Assembly: GCA_001829005.1 (NCBI GenBank)
Contig: MIAG01000001.1
Coordinates: 897,007-961,006, forward strand
Origin: Sphingobacteriia bacterium RIFOXYC2_FULL_35_18
GTDB taxonomy: Bacteria > Bacteroidota > Bacteroidia > Chitinophagales > Chitinophagaceae
Reading direction: 5' to 3'
DNA length: 64,000 bases
This document shows, in pieces, positions 1 to 10,094 of the stretch. Under the pieces are notes generated by a model. That model was not told the origin of the DNA, searched no databases, and worked only from the letters and a program-made list of their open reading frames with translations. The translations under genes were made by a program, and so were the position numbers. Numbering within the stretch: the stretch's first letter is position 1; each line of letters opens with the position of its first letter.

Positions 1-463
1 CAATAGCCCCTGCGATCAGTTGAAATTTCAATTTGCTAAAATCTGTTTCTTGTCTTGATAAAAACTTGGCCAATGCCAATGCCGTAAATATTTTACAGAG
101 TTCTGCTGGTTGCAAATTAAAGCCACCACCCATTGGAATCCAACTTTTTGAACCATTGATGTTTTTCCCAATAAAAAAAGTAGCAACCATTAATAATAAG
201 CCAAATGCATACATTAAATTGGCAAATGCAGTAAAGAGTTTGCTATCTGTTAGTAAAATAAATGTGGCCACTAAGGCACAGAACCCTGCAAAGAATAATT
301 GTTTGCTATAATTTGTTTTACCACCTATAAATGATGTAAACCAATTGCTGCCTTCGCTAAATTCTACCATGAAAATACATAAGACGCCTATTGCAACTAA
401 AATAGAATAGAGCCAAATCATGGGGTAGTCTACCCCTTGTGAAATATTTTTATTTTTCATCAT
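1..463 (-). CDS. rodA: RodA, SEDS-family peptidoglycan polymerase (N-terminal part, runs off the left edge)
   Basis: The minus strand stays open from an ATG at 463 to the window edge, giving the first ~154 residues. It starts MMKNKNISQGVDYPMIWLY, with a first membrane segment (ILVAIGVLCIFMVEF), and further on has the SEDS-type stretch KSWIPMGGGFNLQPAE. RodA is the multi-spanning glycosyltransferase of the elongasome that works with PBP2. Its ATG overlaps the mrdA stop as ATGATGA, so translation is probably coupled; a second in-frame ATG lies at 460. It is the last visible gene of the mreB-mreC-mreD-mrdA-rodA operon. FtsW is an alternative within the SEDS family, but the position directly after mrdA favours RodA. 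Confidence 0.93.
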   Translation of the reverse strand, partial: MMKNKNISQGVDYPMIWLYSILVAIGVLCIFMVEFSEGSNWFTSFIGGKTNYSKQLFFAGFCALVATFILLTDSKLFTAFANLMYAFGLLLMVATFFIGKNINGSKSWIPMGGGFNLQPAELCKIFTALALAKFLSRQETDFSKLKFQLIAGAI

Positions 464-2568
464 TGTGCACGCCCTCCTATTCTTTTCTTTTTGTCTTCGC
501 TTAATAATAAGGCTGCTTTGATTTTGTATTTGTCGGTACTGTCTTTTTTATTGCCTACAGGTTTGCTTCCTTGTTCAAGTGTAGCTTCAGTATTATTTTT
601 ATTATTTTCTTTTACATTTTCTGCCTCCTCTTTTTCTGCTGCTTCTTCTAGTGCTAATTTGGCTAATCTAGCAGCTCTTTCTTCATCTTTTCTGGTATAC
701 CAATTTTTAATAGCTTGAGGAATTAAATTCATATTGGTCACCCTTTCAGCAGTAGCTTTTCCTGCTGCACTAAGTGTATCGTTCAAATATTTTTCCATAA
801 TTAAACTAGCAATAGGGCCTGCAGCAACTGAACCATATCCTCCATTTTCTACCACTACAGCAACAGCAATTTTTGGATTGTCTTTTGGTGCAAAAGCCAC
901 AAATAAAGAGTGGTTTTTTCCATGTGGATTTTGTGCCGTTCCTGTTTTTGCGCAATATTCAACGCCTGGAATTTTTAAGTGAGATGCTGTTCCGTAAACT
1001 GTAACATCGTGCATTCCATCGTTTACCGCTTGATAATCGTTATCTGAAATATTGGTAACCACATGTTTTTTTCGATACTTATTCATCAACACGGTATCTT
1101 CTATTTGTTCGTTTTCTATACTGTCTACAAAGTGTGGTGGAAAATAATACCCTCTATTGGCGATGATGCACATTAAGTTGGCCATTTGTAATGGAGTTGC
1201 TGTCATTTTATCTTGACCAATCCCAAGAGTAAGAACGCTACAGCTGTTCCATCTTCTTGCGCCTCCAAAAAATTTATTGTAAATGCTGGTGTCTGGAATA
1301 TTGGCTTTGTCTTCACTAGGTAAGTCTACTTCTAATCTTCTGCCCAAGCCAAAAGCATTCATATATTCTTTCCATTTCAAATAACCTTGATTGGTATTGC
1401 CCCATTTTTTATTGTCTAATGCTTTTCTAAAAACGTCGGAGAAATAAGAGTTACAAGAATTGGCTAATGCTAATCTTAAATTAGCAGCATGACCTGCATT
1501 ACTGTGTTCGCATCTTACATAAACACCACCACATGCCCCATATCCACCACTACAACCAATTCCATAATCGGAAGTAATTAAGCCTTGATCTAGCGCCACC
1601 AATGCTCCTAAGGGTTTAAATGTAGATCCGGGTGGGTATTGTCCTTTGATGGCTCTATTATACATTGGCTTTGCAGTATCCATTACCATTCTGCCCCAAT
1701 TTTTTCTGCGAGCATTACCCGTTAAAACATTGGGGTTATAGGTTGGGCTAGATACCATGGTAATGATACCTCCAGTTCTTGGGTTGATGGCAACTGCGCT
1801 ACCAATTTTATTTTGTAACAATTGCTCCGCCAATTGTTGTACTTCAACATCAATACTGGTAAATAAATTTCTACCAGCAACTGGGATGGTATCGAATATG
1901 CCGTTTTCGTAAGGTCCTTGAATTCTGCTCTTATTGTCTCTGATAAAACGTTTGATGCCTCTTTGCCCCATTAAAATAGATTCGTAGGTTTTTTCTAAAC
2001 CACTCATACCCGCATAGTCGCCCATTTCATATCCTAAGTGTTTGTTTTTTCTTAAGTAACTGGTGTCAACTTCTGCAATATATCCAAGTAGTTGTGCGGC
2101 TGTATTAAATGGATAAGTTCTAACAGAACGTTCGCTTAAAACAAAACCGGGAAACTTATACATATTCTCGGTAAGCTTCGCATATAACTCAGCACTTAAC
2201 AAGGGCTCAAAAACGCTTGGACGAACACGGGTGTTTTTAAAAATCAGGTCAAGCATTCTTTTTTTATACTCAGCTGTATCAATCCCTAAAATGGCGCAAA
2301 GTGAGGCGGTATCTGTGCCTTTTGATTCGGAAGGAGTAACAATTAAATCGAAACTGATGGTGTTTTCGAGTAAGGCTCTTTTTTTACGGTCAAAAATAAT
2401 GCCCCTATCAGGATAAATAATTTTTCGGTAAATGGCGTTGTTTTCTGCTGCCAGTTTATATTGGGAAGAAAAAATTTGAAGATTAATCAGTTGTGCTGTT
2501 ATTACAATAAATACAACACCAATGATGATTTGGATAATCCTACCACGGCTTTGATTAAATACGGACAT
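460..2568 (-). CDS. mrdA: Penicillin-binding protein 2 (elongasome transpeptidase)
   Basis: Class B PBP of 702 residues that cross-links peptidoglycan during cell elongation with RodA and MreBCD. A single N-terminal membrane anchor (about residues 10-30) precedes the PBP dimerisation region (about 50-220, with the PDRGIIFDR motif near 53). The transpeptidase domain carries SxxK at S315-TF-K318, SxN as SCN at 371-373 and KTG at 541-543, so all catalytic motifs are intact. The C-terminal ~80 residues are a charged Lys/Glu/Asn-rich tail, longer than in E. coli PBP2 and probably periplasmic and disordered. It lies 61 bp downstream of mreD and overlaps rodA. Confidence 0.96.
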   Translation of the reverse strand: MSVFNQSRGRIIQIIIGVVFIVITAQLINLQIFSSQYKLAAENNAIYRKIIYPDRGIIFDRKKRALLENTISFDLIVTPSESKGTDTASLCAILGIDTAEYKKRMLDLIFKNTRVRPSVFEPLLSAELYAKLTENMYKFPGFVLSERSVRTYPFNTAAQLLGYIAEVDTSYLRKNKHLGYEMGDYAGMSGLEKTYESILMGQRGIKRFIRDNKSRIQGPYENGIFDTIPVAGRNLFTSIDVEVQQLAEQLLQNKIGSAVAINPRTGGIITMVSSPTYNPNVLTGNARRKNWGRMVMDTAKPMYNRAIKGQYPPGSTFKPLGALVALDQGLITSDYGIGCSGGYGACGGVYVRCEHSNAGHAANLRLALANSCNSYFSDVFRKALDNKKWGNTNQGYLKWKEYMNAFGLGRRLEVDLPSEDKANIPDTSIYNKFFGGARRWNSCSVLTLGIGQDKMTATPLQMANLMCIIANRGYYFPPHFVDSIENEQIEDTVLMNKYRKKHVVTNISDNDYQAVNDGMHDVTVYGTASHLKIPGVEYCAKTGTAQNPHGKNHSLFVAFAPKDNPKIAVAVVVENGGYGSVAAGPIASLIMEKYLNDTLSAAGKATAERVTNMNLIPQAIKNWYTRKDEERAARLAKLALEEAAEKEEAENVKENNKNNTEATLEQGSKPVGNKKDSTDKYKIKAALLLSEDKKKRIGGRAQ

Positions 2569-2629
2569 ATATTAGGAGAAGTCAATTGATTTGACCACGT
2601 GAAATTAAGCATAAACTAGAACTACTGCA

Positions 2630-3160
2630 CTAACTATTCGTTCTATATTTTGCTTTTCTGTTGAACAACATTTCAGCCAAAAAGATGAGTAGTAAACTAA
2701 TACCAGTTGTGCCACTCACTTTGCCTAAGAAATAGGTAAAACTTCCAAATTGAAGCCACTCTAATAATACTAAATAAAAGTGGTGAATAAAAGTAAGTAA
2801 GCCAATGTATAAACTGAAAGGCGCCCATCCCATGCTCTTAATGCTGGGCTCTACATAGCTTTGTTCGGTGGTTTCTTGTGGAATTAATAAACTTAATAAG
2901 AACGGCCTGATATAGCCAATTAGTGTGCAAGCTGCAGCATGAAGACCCATGGTTCCTGTAAAAAAGTCCATGGTTAATCCAAATAGGAAAGACAATAATA
3001 ATACAGACCAAGGTCCCATTTTAAAAGGCAACCAAAGAATGTATAAAAAATAAATATAAGGAACAATAAACTGGTGCAAAGCGGGTATTTTATTCAATAC
3101 AAATTCTTGTAGAAGAATAAAAAAGGCAAACCGGAATATATTGGTTAATAAACTGCTCAT
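2630..3160 (-). CDS. mreD: Rod shape-determining protein MreD
   Basis: Small integral membrane protein of 176 residues with about five hydrophobic segments, for example FAFFILLQEFVL near the N-terminus and GISLLLIFLAEMLF near the C-terminus. Such proteins link the MreB filament and MreC to the PBP2/RodA synthase. The sequence itself is poorly conserved, as usual for MreD, so the call rests on topology, length and its place between mreC and mrdA. Its ATG overlaps the end of mreC by 4 bp, a typical coupled junction. Confidence 0.88.
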   Translation of the reverse strand: MSSLLTNIFRFAFFILLQEFVLNKIPALHQFIVPYIYFLYILWLPFKMGPWSVLLLSFLFGLTMDFFTGTMGLHAAACTLIGYIRPFLLSLLIPQETTEQSYVEPSIKSMGWAPFSLYIGLLTFIHHFYLVLLEWLQFGSFTYFLGKVSGTTGISLLLIFLAEMLFNRKAKYRTNS

Positions 3161-4005
3161 TGCTGTTGATTTCGGTTTTCCAATTCAATTTGTTCGTTGT
3201 AACGGGTGTTATAAATTACATCAACCGATTGTATGGTAAAAAAGTTGGTAGCAGTTTTAATTTTCAAAGTATAGTAATTCGTAGCAGGATCTGCAGTAAT
3301 GGAAGCTACTCTACCAATCATTAAATGCGATGGAAAGTTGGCCGAGTAAGCACTAGTGAGTACTGTATCACCTTTTACTACTTTCGCGCTTTTAGAGATA
3401 TTTCTTAAAACAAGCAAAGAAGGATCTGCGCCATCCCATTCTATACTACCAGTAGTATTGTCTTTTTTAAGCATGGCAGAAACTTTGCTGTTTCTGTGTA
3501 ACAAACTCATCACTTTACTAATATTGGCAGACATATCTACCACTACACCCACAATTCCACTTGGTCCAATTACAGCCATGCCTTTTTTGATGCCTTGTTC
3601 AGCGCCTCTTTCGAGCATTAAGTAATTATTTTGTAAAGTGTAAGAATTGCCAATCACCTTAGCAGGGAGATAAATGAATTTTCTTTTTCTTCCCAGGGTA
3701 TCTACAAAACTTGAATCAGTAAAATTAATTAAGCTGGTGTCAGGTGAAATAAAATTACTACCCAATGCATTTCTTAAACGGGTATTTTCTTCGGCTAATT
3801 TTTGATTGGCTTCTTTTAAATTAAAGTACTGTTGTAAGTTGGCGTAACGACTATTAAAATATCCAGTTACTTCAAATACAGTACTTCCAAAAAACGTTTC
3901 ATGTGTTTTGCTTACTTTGGTCAGCATCACAATACATAGAATTTGCAACAGCAAAAAGCTGAGGAAATTAAAGTATTGCCGTATGAACAGAAAAATATTT
4001 TTCAA
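3157..4005 (-). CDS. mreC: Rod shape-determining protein MreC
   Basis: Bitopic elongasome protein of 282 residues. A membrane helix near residues 13-31 is followed by a coiled coil at about 58-80 (NLKEANQKLAEENTRLRNAL) and then the beta-rich periplasmic domain. That domain has the family hallmark region GAEQGIKKGMAVIGPSGIVG at about 133-152 and a later stretch (SAYSANFPSHLMIGRV) typical of the second beta barrel. It scaffolds PBP2 and connects it to MreB and MreD. It lies 15 bp downstream of mreB and overlaps mreD by 4 bp. Confidence 0.95.
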   Translation of the reverse strand: MKNIFLFIRQYFNFLSFLLLQILCIVMLTKVSKTHETFFGSTVFEVTGYFNSRYANLQQYFNLKEANQKLAEENTRLRNALGSNFISPDTSLINFTDSSFVDTLGRKRKFIYLPAKVIGNSYTLQNNYLMLERGAEQGIKKGMAVIGPSGIVGVVVDMSANISKVMSLLHRNSKVSAMLKKDNTTGSIEWDGADPSLLVLRNISKSAKVVKGDTVLTSAYSANFPSHLMIGRVASITADPATNYYTLKIKTATNFFTIQSVDVIYNTRYNEQIELENRNQQQ

Positions 4006-4020
4006 AGCCGATTAGCTGTT

Positions 4021-5046
4021 CTATCTCATGATAAATGGAAAACGCTGATAGTTCTTTAACGCAAGCCCAGTGCCGCGTACCACACTTTTCAATGGGTCGT
4101 CTGCAACATGAACAGGCAATTTAATTTTTGCACTTAAGCGCTTGTCTAAACCACGTAAGAGGGCACCACCACCAGTTAGGTATAATCCCCTACGGTAAAT
4201 ATCTGCCGCCAATTCTGGGGGAGTAGTTTCTAATGCTTTTAAAATAGCTTCTTCTATTTTGAAAATGCTTTTATCTAAAGCTTCTGCAATTTCTTGATAG
4301 CTCACCATGATTTGTTTTGGTATACCCGTAACCAAATCACGACCATTTACTGGCATGTCTTCTGGAGGATTATCCAAGTCTTTCATTGCAGCACCTACAT
4401 TAATTTTAATTTGTTCAGCAGTACGTTCTCCAATTAATAAGCTATGGTATCTTCTTAATGCTTCCATAATATCTGCAGTAAATTCATCACCTGCAATACG
4501 AATACTTTGGTCGCAAACAATTCCTGCTAAAGCAATCACTGTAATACCTGTAGTACCACCACCAATATCAATAATCATATTTCCAACAGGCTCTTCTACA
4601 TCAATCCCAATACCTAAAGCTGCCGCCATAGGTTCATGAATCATGTATACTTCTTTTGCACCTGCTTGTTCAGCACTATCTCTTACAGCACGTTTTTCTA
4701 CTTCAGTAATTGAAGAGGGAATACATATAACCATTCTCCAACTTGGAGGAAACAAAGGCTTCTTGGGATAAATCATTTTCATTAACTCACGAATCATTAA
4801 TTCGGCGGCGTTAAAGTCTGCAATTACTCCATCTTTTAAAGGTCTGATGGTTCTGATGCTTTCATGTGTTTTTTCGTGCATCATCAAAGCCTTCTTACCT
4901 ACTGCCAAAACCTCTTTCATATTGTTGCGATTTAATGCAACAATGGAAGGTTCGTTTACAACTACATCGTCATTGTGAATAATCAAGGTATTGGCAGTAC
5001 CCAGATCCATGGCTATTTCCTGAGTGAAAAAATTAAATAATCCCAT
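4021..5046 (-). CDS. mreB: Rod shape-determining protein MreB (bacterial actin)
   Basis: Cytoplasmic actin-like ATPase of 341 residues that forms membrane-bound filaments and positions the elongation machinery. The first ATP-binding motif DLGTANTLI lies at about residues 14-22, the second phosphate loop is IDIGGGTTGITV in mid-protein, and the adenosine motif LTGGGALLRGLD lies near the C-terminus. Length matches the family (about 340). It is the first gene of the operon; the region to purD is only 63 bp, so a promoter may sit there or within the end of purD. Presence of this operon suggests rod-shaped cells. Confidence 0.98.
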   Translation of the reverse strand: MGLFNFFTQEIAMDLGTANTLIIHNDDVVVNEPSIVALNRNNMKEVLAVGKKALMMHEKTHESIRTIRPLKDGVIADFNAAELMIRELMKMIYPKKPLFPPSWRMVICIPSSITEVEKRAVRDSAEQAGAKEVYMIHEPMAAALGIGIDVEEPVGNMIIDIGGGTTGITVIALAGIVCDQSIRIAGDEFTADIMEALRRYHSLLIGERTAEQIKINVGAAMKDLDNPPEDMPVNGRDLVTGIPKQIMVSYQEIAEALDKSIFKIEEAILKALETTPPELAADIYRRGLYLTGGGALLRGLDKRLSAKIKLPVHVADDPLKSVVRGTGLALKNYQRFPFIMR

Positions 5047-5109
5047 TGTATGGTTAAGTTCTTGTGTATGTTAAAGCAATAGTTACAAAGGTGCTTGAAA
5101 TTAGTGGAA

Positions 5110-6396
5110 TTAACAAGGGAATTCAAACCCAATATCCTTTCTAAAATACATGCCCTCGAAGGAAATTTGCTGCAGGGTCGTTTTAGAACGTTCAACGGCT
5201 TCTGCAATATTTGCCCCATATGAAGTTACTGCCAAAACCCTGCCACCATTTGTTAAAACCTGCTCACCCGAAGAAATAGTACCAGCATGAAATACCAGGG
5301 TGTCTTTCGGAACCTCACTAGCAGCAGGTAATTCAATGGGTTTGCCCTTCGCATAATCACCCGGATATCCACCACTCACAGCCATAATGGTAGCTGCGCT
5401 GCGTTCGTCAAAACTAATATTGGCATCTTCTAGGGTTCCATTGTCCATTGCTGCAAATAAGGCCACTAAGTCTGTTTGTAAGCGGGGTAATACCACTTCT
5501 GTCTCTGGATCGCCCAAGCGGCAGTTGTATTCAATCACATAAGGCTCTCCGCCCATATTCATCAAACCAAAAAAGATGAATCCATGGTATTCTAACCCTT
5601 CTTTAGCCAGTCCTTCTACTGTTGGGCGAATAATTTTTTCTTCCGTTTTTTGCATGAAAGCCGCATCCATAAAGGGAACCGGACTAACACAACCCATTCC
5701 ACCGGTGTTCAATCCGGTATCACCTTCGCCAATGCGCTTATAATCTTTAGCATGGCCAATAATATGGTAGGCTTCTCCATTGGTTAGGGCAAAAACGCTT
5801 ACTTCAATACCTTGTAAAAAGGATTCAATCACTACTTTTTCACTGGCAGCACCAAATTGCTTGCCTAGGATCATTTCGTCAAAACAAGCCAAAGCTTCTT
5901 CAGTGGTTGCTGCAATCACGACTCCTTTGCCAGCAGCTAATCCATCGGCTTTTAATACAATGGGCAATGCATGTTCTTGAATATATATTCTTCCTTCCTC
6001 AATAGAATCAGCGGTGAATTCTGCATATGCAGCCGTAGGAATGCCATGTCTTTGCATAAATTTCTTACTAAATGCTTTGCTGCCCTCTAATTGGGCCGCC
6101 GCTTTAGAAGGACCCACTACAATGATATGGTTTAAAGAAGGGTCAGCTTGAAAGAAATCATAAATTCCTTTTACTAAAGGTTCCTCGGGACCTACTACCA
6201 GCATATTAATCTGGTAATTCATACAAGCATCTTTAATAGCATCAAAATCGGTCAATGAAATAGCCAAATTGGTTCCAAAAGCAGCTGTACCAGCATTTCC
6301 AGGAGCAATATAGAGTTGATCACAATGATGACTTTGGGTCATTTTCCAAGCTAATGCGTGTTCACGGCCGCCGCTGCCTAATAGTAGAATATTCAT
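5110..6396 (-). CDS. purD: Phosphoribosylamine-glycine ligase (GAR synthetase)
   Basis: Second enzyme of purine synthesis: joins glycine to 5-phosphoribosylamine using ATP, in the cytosol. The 428 residues show the N-terminal GSGGREHALAWK motif, an ATP-grasp domain with LKADGLAAGKGVV at about 150-162, the NTGGMGCVSP motif, and the late ATP-grasp motif VIEYNCRLGDPETEVVLPRL. Length is normal for PurD. Its start codon overlaps an upstream plus-strand reading frame, so the divergent promoter pair must lie in the ~80 bp before the POT transporter start. Confidence 0.97.
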   Translation of the reverse strand: MNILLLGSGGREHALAWKMTQSHHCDQLYIAPGNAGTAAFGTNLAISLTDFDAIKDACMNYQINMLVVGPEEPLVKGIYDFFQADPSLNHIIVVGPSKAAAQLEGSKAFSKKFMQRHGIPTAAYAEFTADSIEEGRIYIQEHALPIVLKADGLAAGKGVVIAATTEEALACFDEMILGKQFGAASEKVVIESFLQGIEVSVFALTNGEAYHIIGHAKDYKRIGEGDTGLNTGGMGCVSPVPFMDAAFMQKTEEKIIRPTVEGLAKEGLEYHGFIFFGLMNMGGEPYVIEYNCRLGDPETEVVLPRLQTDLVALFAAMDNGTLEDANISFDERSAATIMAVSGGYPGDYAKGKPIELPAASEVPKDTLVFHAGTISSGEQVLTNGGRVLAVTSYGANIAEAVERSKTTLQQISFEGMYFRKDIGFEFPC

Positions 6397-6475
6397 GAAA
6401 GCTAAATTGGTTGCGAAAATAACCCATCAATTTCACTTTTATCACTATTTTGAGCCATTAACGAAAATGATTGCT

Positions 6476-7975
6476 ATGACGGAAAGAACGAAATCAATTG
6501 CGCATCCAAAAGGACTGTATGTATTGTTTGCAACCGAAATGTGGGAGCGCTTTAACTATTATGGCATGAGAGCCATCTTGGTCTTGTTTATGACCAAGGC
6601 ATTAATGTTCGACAAAGTATTTGCATCCAATTTATATGGAAGTTATACGGGCTTGATTTATTTAACACCATTGGTGGGTGGATATGTAGCGGATAGGTAT
6701 TGGGGTAATAAACGTTCCATTTTAGCAGGTGGAATCTTGATGGCAATAGGAGAATTCATTTTGTTTTTTTGTGGCATGTTATATGAGTCTAACCCAGATG
6801 CCTCTTCTTGGTTGTTCTTTTCTGGTTTGGGTTTCATGATTGCAGGGAATGGATTTTTCAAGCCCAATATTTCTTCATTGGTAGGTCAGCTATATAGAAA
6901 AGGAGATACCAGAACCGATTCGGCCTATACCATTTTTTATATGGGAATTAATGTGGGAGGGGCTTTGGGCCCATTTGTATGTGGCTTAGTAGGCGACACA
7001 GGCAACCCAGCCGATTTTAAATGGGCATTTTTGGCCGGGGGGATTGGAATGCTCTTGGGAGTAGCCACCCTAAAATTATTACACAACAAATATGTGTTAG
7101 ACCCAGAAGGAAAAACATTGGGACTTACACCAGACAACGCACCCAAAAAATTCTTGAAACCACTCTTTATGGTGGGATCATTATTGGCGTTTTCTATTTT
7201 GACGATTGGGTTAATTTATGCCGACGTTAAAATTTTTAGCTATTTATTTTATTTGTTGATAGCGAGTATTTTATTGATTGCATTCATTGTGTTCTCCGAT
7301 AAAAGTTTAAGTAGTTTAGAGAAGAAAAAAGTAGCGGTTATTTTTACTGTTTCTTTCTTTGTGATTTTCTTTTGGAGTGCATTTGAACAAGCAGGCGCAT
7401 CACTCACTTTTTTTGCAGAAGAGCAAACCAATAGAGACCTTGGATTCTATGTGGTGCCAGCCAGTTTCTTTCAATCATTAAACTCCACATTTGTTGTAAT
7501 ACTCGCACCCATCTTTGCTTTTTTGTGGTTAAAAATGGGCAAGCGCGAACCATCATCCCCTACCAAAATGGCCATGGGTTTATTCTTATTGGCATTGGGT
7601 TATTTATGGATAGCTTTTGGCGTAAAAGATGTGCAACCCGGTGTTAAAGTAAGTATGATCTGGTTAACAGGTATGTACTTTATGCATACCAGTGGAGAAT
7701 TGTGTTTATCGCCCATTGGTCTTTCATTGGTAAATAAATTAGCACCAGTAAAATTTGCCTCCTTGTTGATGGCGGTATGGTTTACTGCCAATGCATTTGC
7801 AAATAAATTAGCAGGGGTGTTAAGTGCCTTGTATCCTGACGGAAAAACAACTTATGTAATGGGATTTGCTATCACTAATTTGAATGAGTATTTCATGATG
7901 TTTGTGGTAATGGCAGGAACAGCATCAATCATCTTATTTATATTAGCGAGCAAGCTGAAGAAAATGATGGACTAA
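6476..7975 (+). CDS. POT/PTR-family proton-dependent oligopeptide transporter
   Basis: Major-facilitator transporter of about 499 residues that imports di- and tripeptides with protons across the inner membrane. The signature HPKGLYVLFATEMWERFNYY (ExxERF-type helix 1 motif) and a second family motif near FFKPNISSLVGQLY are clear, with about 12-14 membrane segments. The reading frame is open from 6395, but that start overlaps purD; I chose ATG 6476 (MTERTKSIAHPKG) because family members begin shortly before the HPKG motif. ATG 6467 is the alternative. The OPT transporter follows after 18 bp, suggesting one peptide-uptake operon. Confidence 0.93.
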   Translation: MTERTKSIAHPKGLYVLFATEMWERFNYYGMRAILVLFMTKALMFDKVFASNLYGSYTGLIYLTPLVGGYVADRYWGNKRSILAGGILMAIGEFILFFCGMLYESNPDASSWLFFSGLGFMIAGNGFFKPNISSLVGQLYRKGDTRTDSAYTIFYMGINVGGALGPFVCGLVGDTGNPADFKWAFLAGGIGMLLGVATLKLLHNKYVLDPEGKTLGLTPDNAPKKFLKPLFMVGSLLAFSILTIGLIYADVKIFSYLFYLLIASILLIAFIVFSDKSLSSLEKKKVAVIFTVSFFVIFFWSAFEQAGASLTFFAEEQTNRDLGFYVVPASFFQSLNSTFVVILAPIFAFLWLKMGKREPSSPTKMAMGLFLLALGYLWIAFGVKDVQPGVKVSMIWLTGMYFMHTSGELCLSPIGLSLVNKLAPVKFASLLMAVWFTANAFANKLAGVLSALYPDGKTTYVMGFAITNLNEYFMMFVVMAGTASIILFILASKLKKMMD

Positions 7976-7993
7976 TTTTTTAAATAACTTTTT

Positions 7994-10039
7994 ATGTCTC
8001 AACCAACTAAGCAATTCAAACCCTTTGTGGCCCCCGAATCTAAAATGGCTGAACTAACCGTCAAGTCTATATTAGTAGGTAGTTTATTTGGAGTAATTTT
8101 TGGAGCAGCCACTGTATACCTAGCATTAAAAGCAGGCTTAACGGTTTCTGCATCTATACCCATTGCGGTGATTGCCATTACCTTGGGACGTAAGTTTTTA
8201 AAGACCACTATACTTGAAAATAATATTATACAAACCACGGGATCTGCAGGCGAAAGCATTGCAGCGGGAGTAGCATTTACCTTGCCAGGATTTTTATTTT
8301 TATCTTCTCCTGACAGCGCAGAATATTTTAATTATTTAACCATTTTAATTTTAGCGATTGTAGGTGGATTACTCGGTACTTTATTAATGGTGCCATTAAG
8401 AAAAGCCTTGATTGTAAATGAACACGATAACCTACCTTATCCAGAAGGCACTGCATGCGGAGACGTATTAAAAGCAGGAGAGAAAGGAGGAGATTTTGCC
8501 AAGACTGCATTTTGGGGATTAGGAGTTGCGTTTGTGTATGCACTCTTGCAAAAAGTATTACACGTCATTGCAGAAACACCTTATTATGCCACCCAACAAA
8601 TCAATAAGTTTTTTCCATCCGCAAAAGTGAGCGGAGAAATCACTCCAGAATATTTAGGGGTAGGATATATCATTGGTCCTAAAATTGGCGGCGTCTTGGT
8701 AGCAGGAGGAGTGTTAAGTTGGTTGGTCTTTATTCCATTATTTTCTTCCTTGGTACCACCCGATATGATTGCAGCACAATTAGTGAAACTAGGGTACTTG
8801 GCCGATGTAGCAGTGGCTGGAGGAAAAGGCGGTTGGGATCCCGTAGCACATAGTTTTAAAGATTTTTCTTCTGCAGTGTATTATGCTTATATCAGACAAA
8901 TTGGAGCAGGAACGGTAGCAGCAGGCGGTATCATTACATTAATTAAAACTATCCCTACGATTGTTAAATCGGTAAAAGGTTCTGTGGCTTCTTTAAAAGC
9001 AGAGAGCGGAGAAAATGCAGGCACTGTGTTAAGAACCGAAAAAGACTTGAGTTTAAAAGTAGTAGGCTTGGGTACATTGGGCTTGATTTTATTAATTACC
9101 CTATTGCCACAAGTGCCCGGTGACAGTGTGTTACAAAAATTATTAATTGGAGTTTTAGTCATCATATTTGGGGCATTATTTGTAACCGTTTCTTCCAGAA
9201 TTGTAGGCTTAATTGGCTCATCTAACAACCCCATCAGTGGTATGACCATTGCCACTGTAATGGGAACTAGTTTGATTTTTTTAAGCATGGGATGGACAGG
9301 TCAAAGTTATGAGCCATTGGTGTTGGTAGTAGGCGGAATGATCTGTATAGCCGCAGCCAATGCAGGTGCTACATCACAAGATTTAAAAAGCGGATATATT
9401 GTAGGTGCAACACCACGCAATCAACAAATTGCTTTATTTGTGGGCGCCATTGTTTCTTCTTTGGTGATAGGCTTAACCGTGAAATTCCTAGATAAACCTA
9501 GTTCAGAAATGTTGAGCCAAGGAATTAATCATGCAATTGGTACAGAAAAATATCCTGCCCCACAAGCCACATTAATGGCTACATTAATTAAAGGAATACT
9601 TTCACAAAACCTCGATTGGCAATATGTGTTTGCGGGTGTTTTCTTGGCTATCACCATGGAGCTTTGTGGTATTAAGTCATTGAGTTTTGCGGTGGGAGCA
9701 TACCTGCCGTTGGCCACCACTTTGCCTATCTTTTTAGGAGGTGCTATTAGAGGCATTGTAGAAAGCAAACAGAAAAAAGCGAACACACAGTTGAGTGCCG
9801 AAGAAGAGGAATTAGGCAAAGGGAATTTGTTTGCAACAGGATTAGTAGCTGGCGGAGCTGTAGCAGGGGTAATCATTGCATTTGTGTCAGGTTCTGAATC
9901 TGGCGAGAAATTCCTAGCAGCGGTAAGTCAAGAAGAAGGCCTGGTTCATTTGCTATCCGAAAATGGCTATTTCTTATTGGGTACTTTGTTTTTTGCATTG
10001 ATGGCTGGTATCCTTTATAAAGTAGCAACCAAAAAATAA
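7994..10039 (+). CDS. OPT-family oligopeptide transporter
   Basis: Membrane protein of 681 residues with about 15 hydrophobic segments. Family signs are VKSILVGSLFGVIFGAATVY at the N-terminus, the NLPYPEGTACGDVLKAGEKG motif at about 143-162, and the SNNPISGMTIATVMGTSLI motif in mid-protein. Bacterial OPT proteins move peptides or peptide-like metal chelates; the substrate cannot be read from sequence. It lies 18 bp after the POT gene and is probably co-transcribed, so the pair likely feeds peptides to the cell. Confidence 0.92.
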   Translation: MSQPTKQFKPFVAPESKMAELTVKSILVGSLFGVIFGAATVYLALKAGLTVSASIPIAVIAITLGRKFLKTTILENNIIQTTGSAGESIAAGVAFTLPGFLFLSSPDSAEYFNYLTILILAIVGGLLGTLLMVPLRKALIVNEHDNLPYPEGTACGDVLKAGEKGGDFAKTAFWGLGVAFVYALLQKVLHVIAETPYYATQQINKFFPSAKVSGEITPEYLGVGYIIGPKIGGVLVAGGVLSWLVFIPLFSSLVPPDMIAAQLVKLGYLADVAVAGGKGGWDPVAHSFKDFSSAVYYAYIRQIGAGTVAAGGIITLIKTIPTIVKSVKGSVASLKAESGENAGTVLRTEKDLSLKVVGLGTLGLILLITLLPQVPGDSVLQKLLIGVLVIIFGALFVTVSSRIVGLIGSSNNPISGMTIATVMGTSLIFLSMGWTGQSYEPLVLVVGGMICIAAANAGATSQDLKSGYIVGATPRNQQIALFVGAIVSSLVIGLTVKFLDKPSSEMLSQGINHAIGTEKYPAPQATLMATLIKGILSQNLDWQYVFAGVFLAITMELCGIKSLSFAVGAYLPLATTLPIFLGGAIRGIVESKQKKANTQLSAEEEELGKGNLFATGLVAGGAVAGVIIAFVSGSESGEKFLAAVSQEEGLVHLLSENGYFLLGTLFFALMAGILYKVATKK

Positions 10040-10094
10040 CTTTTCACTCGTTAAACCTTTGGTTCGTTTAGCTATCTTACTGCAAATTCAGTAC

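Noticed and set aside
6395-6475. Extended N-terminus of the POT transporter
   Set aside because: It would overlap the purD start and adds residues unlike the family; the motif begins soon after ATG 6476.
8887-9288. A 133-codon minus-strand frame inside the OPT transporter
   Set aside because: The plus-strand OPT gene is strongly supported by motifs, and the opposite frame shows none and has no promoter or start context.
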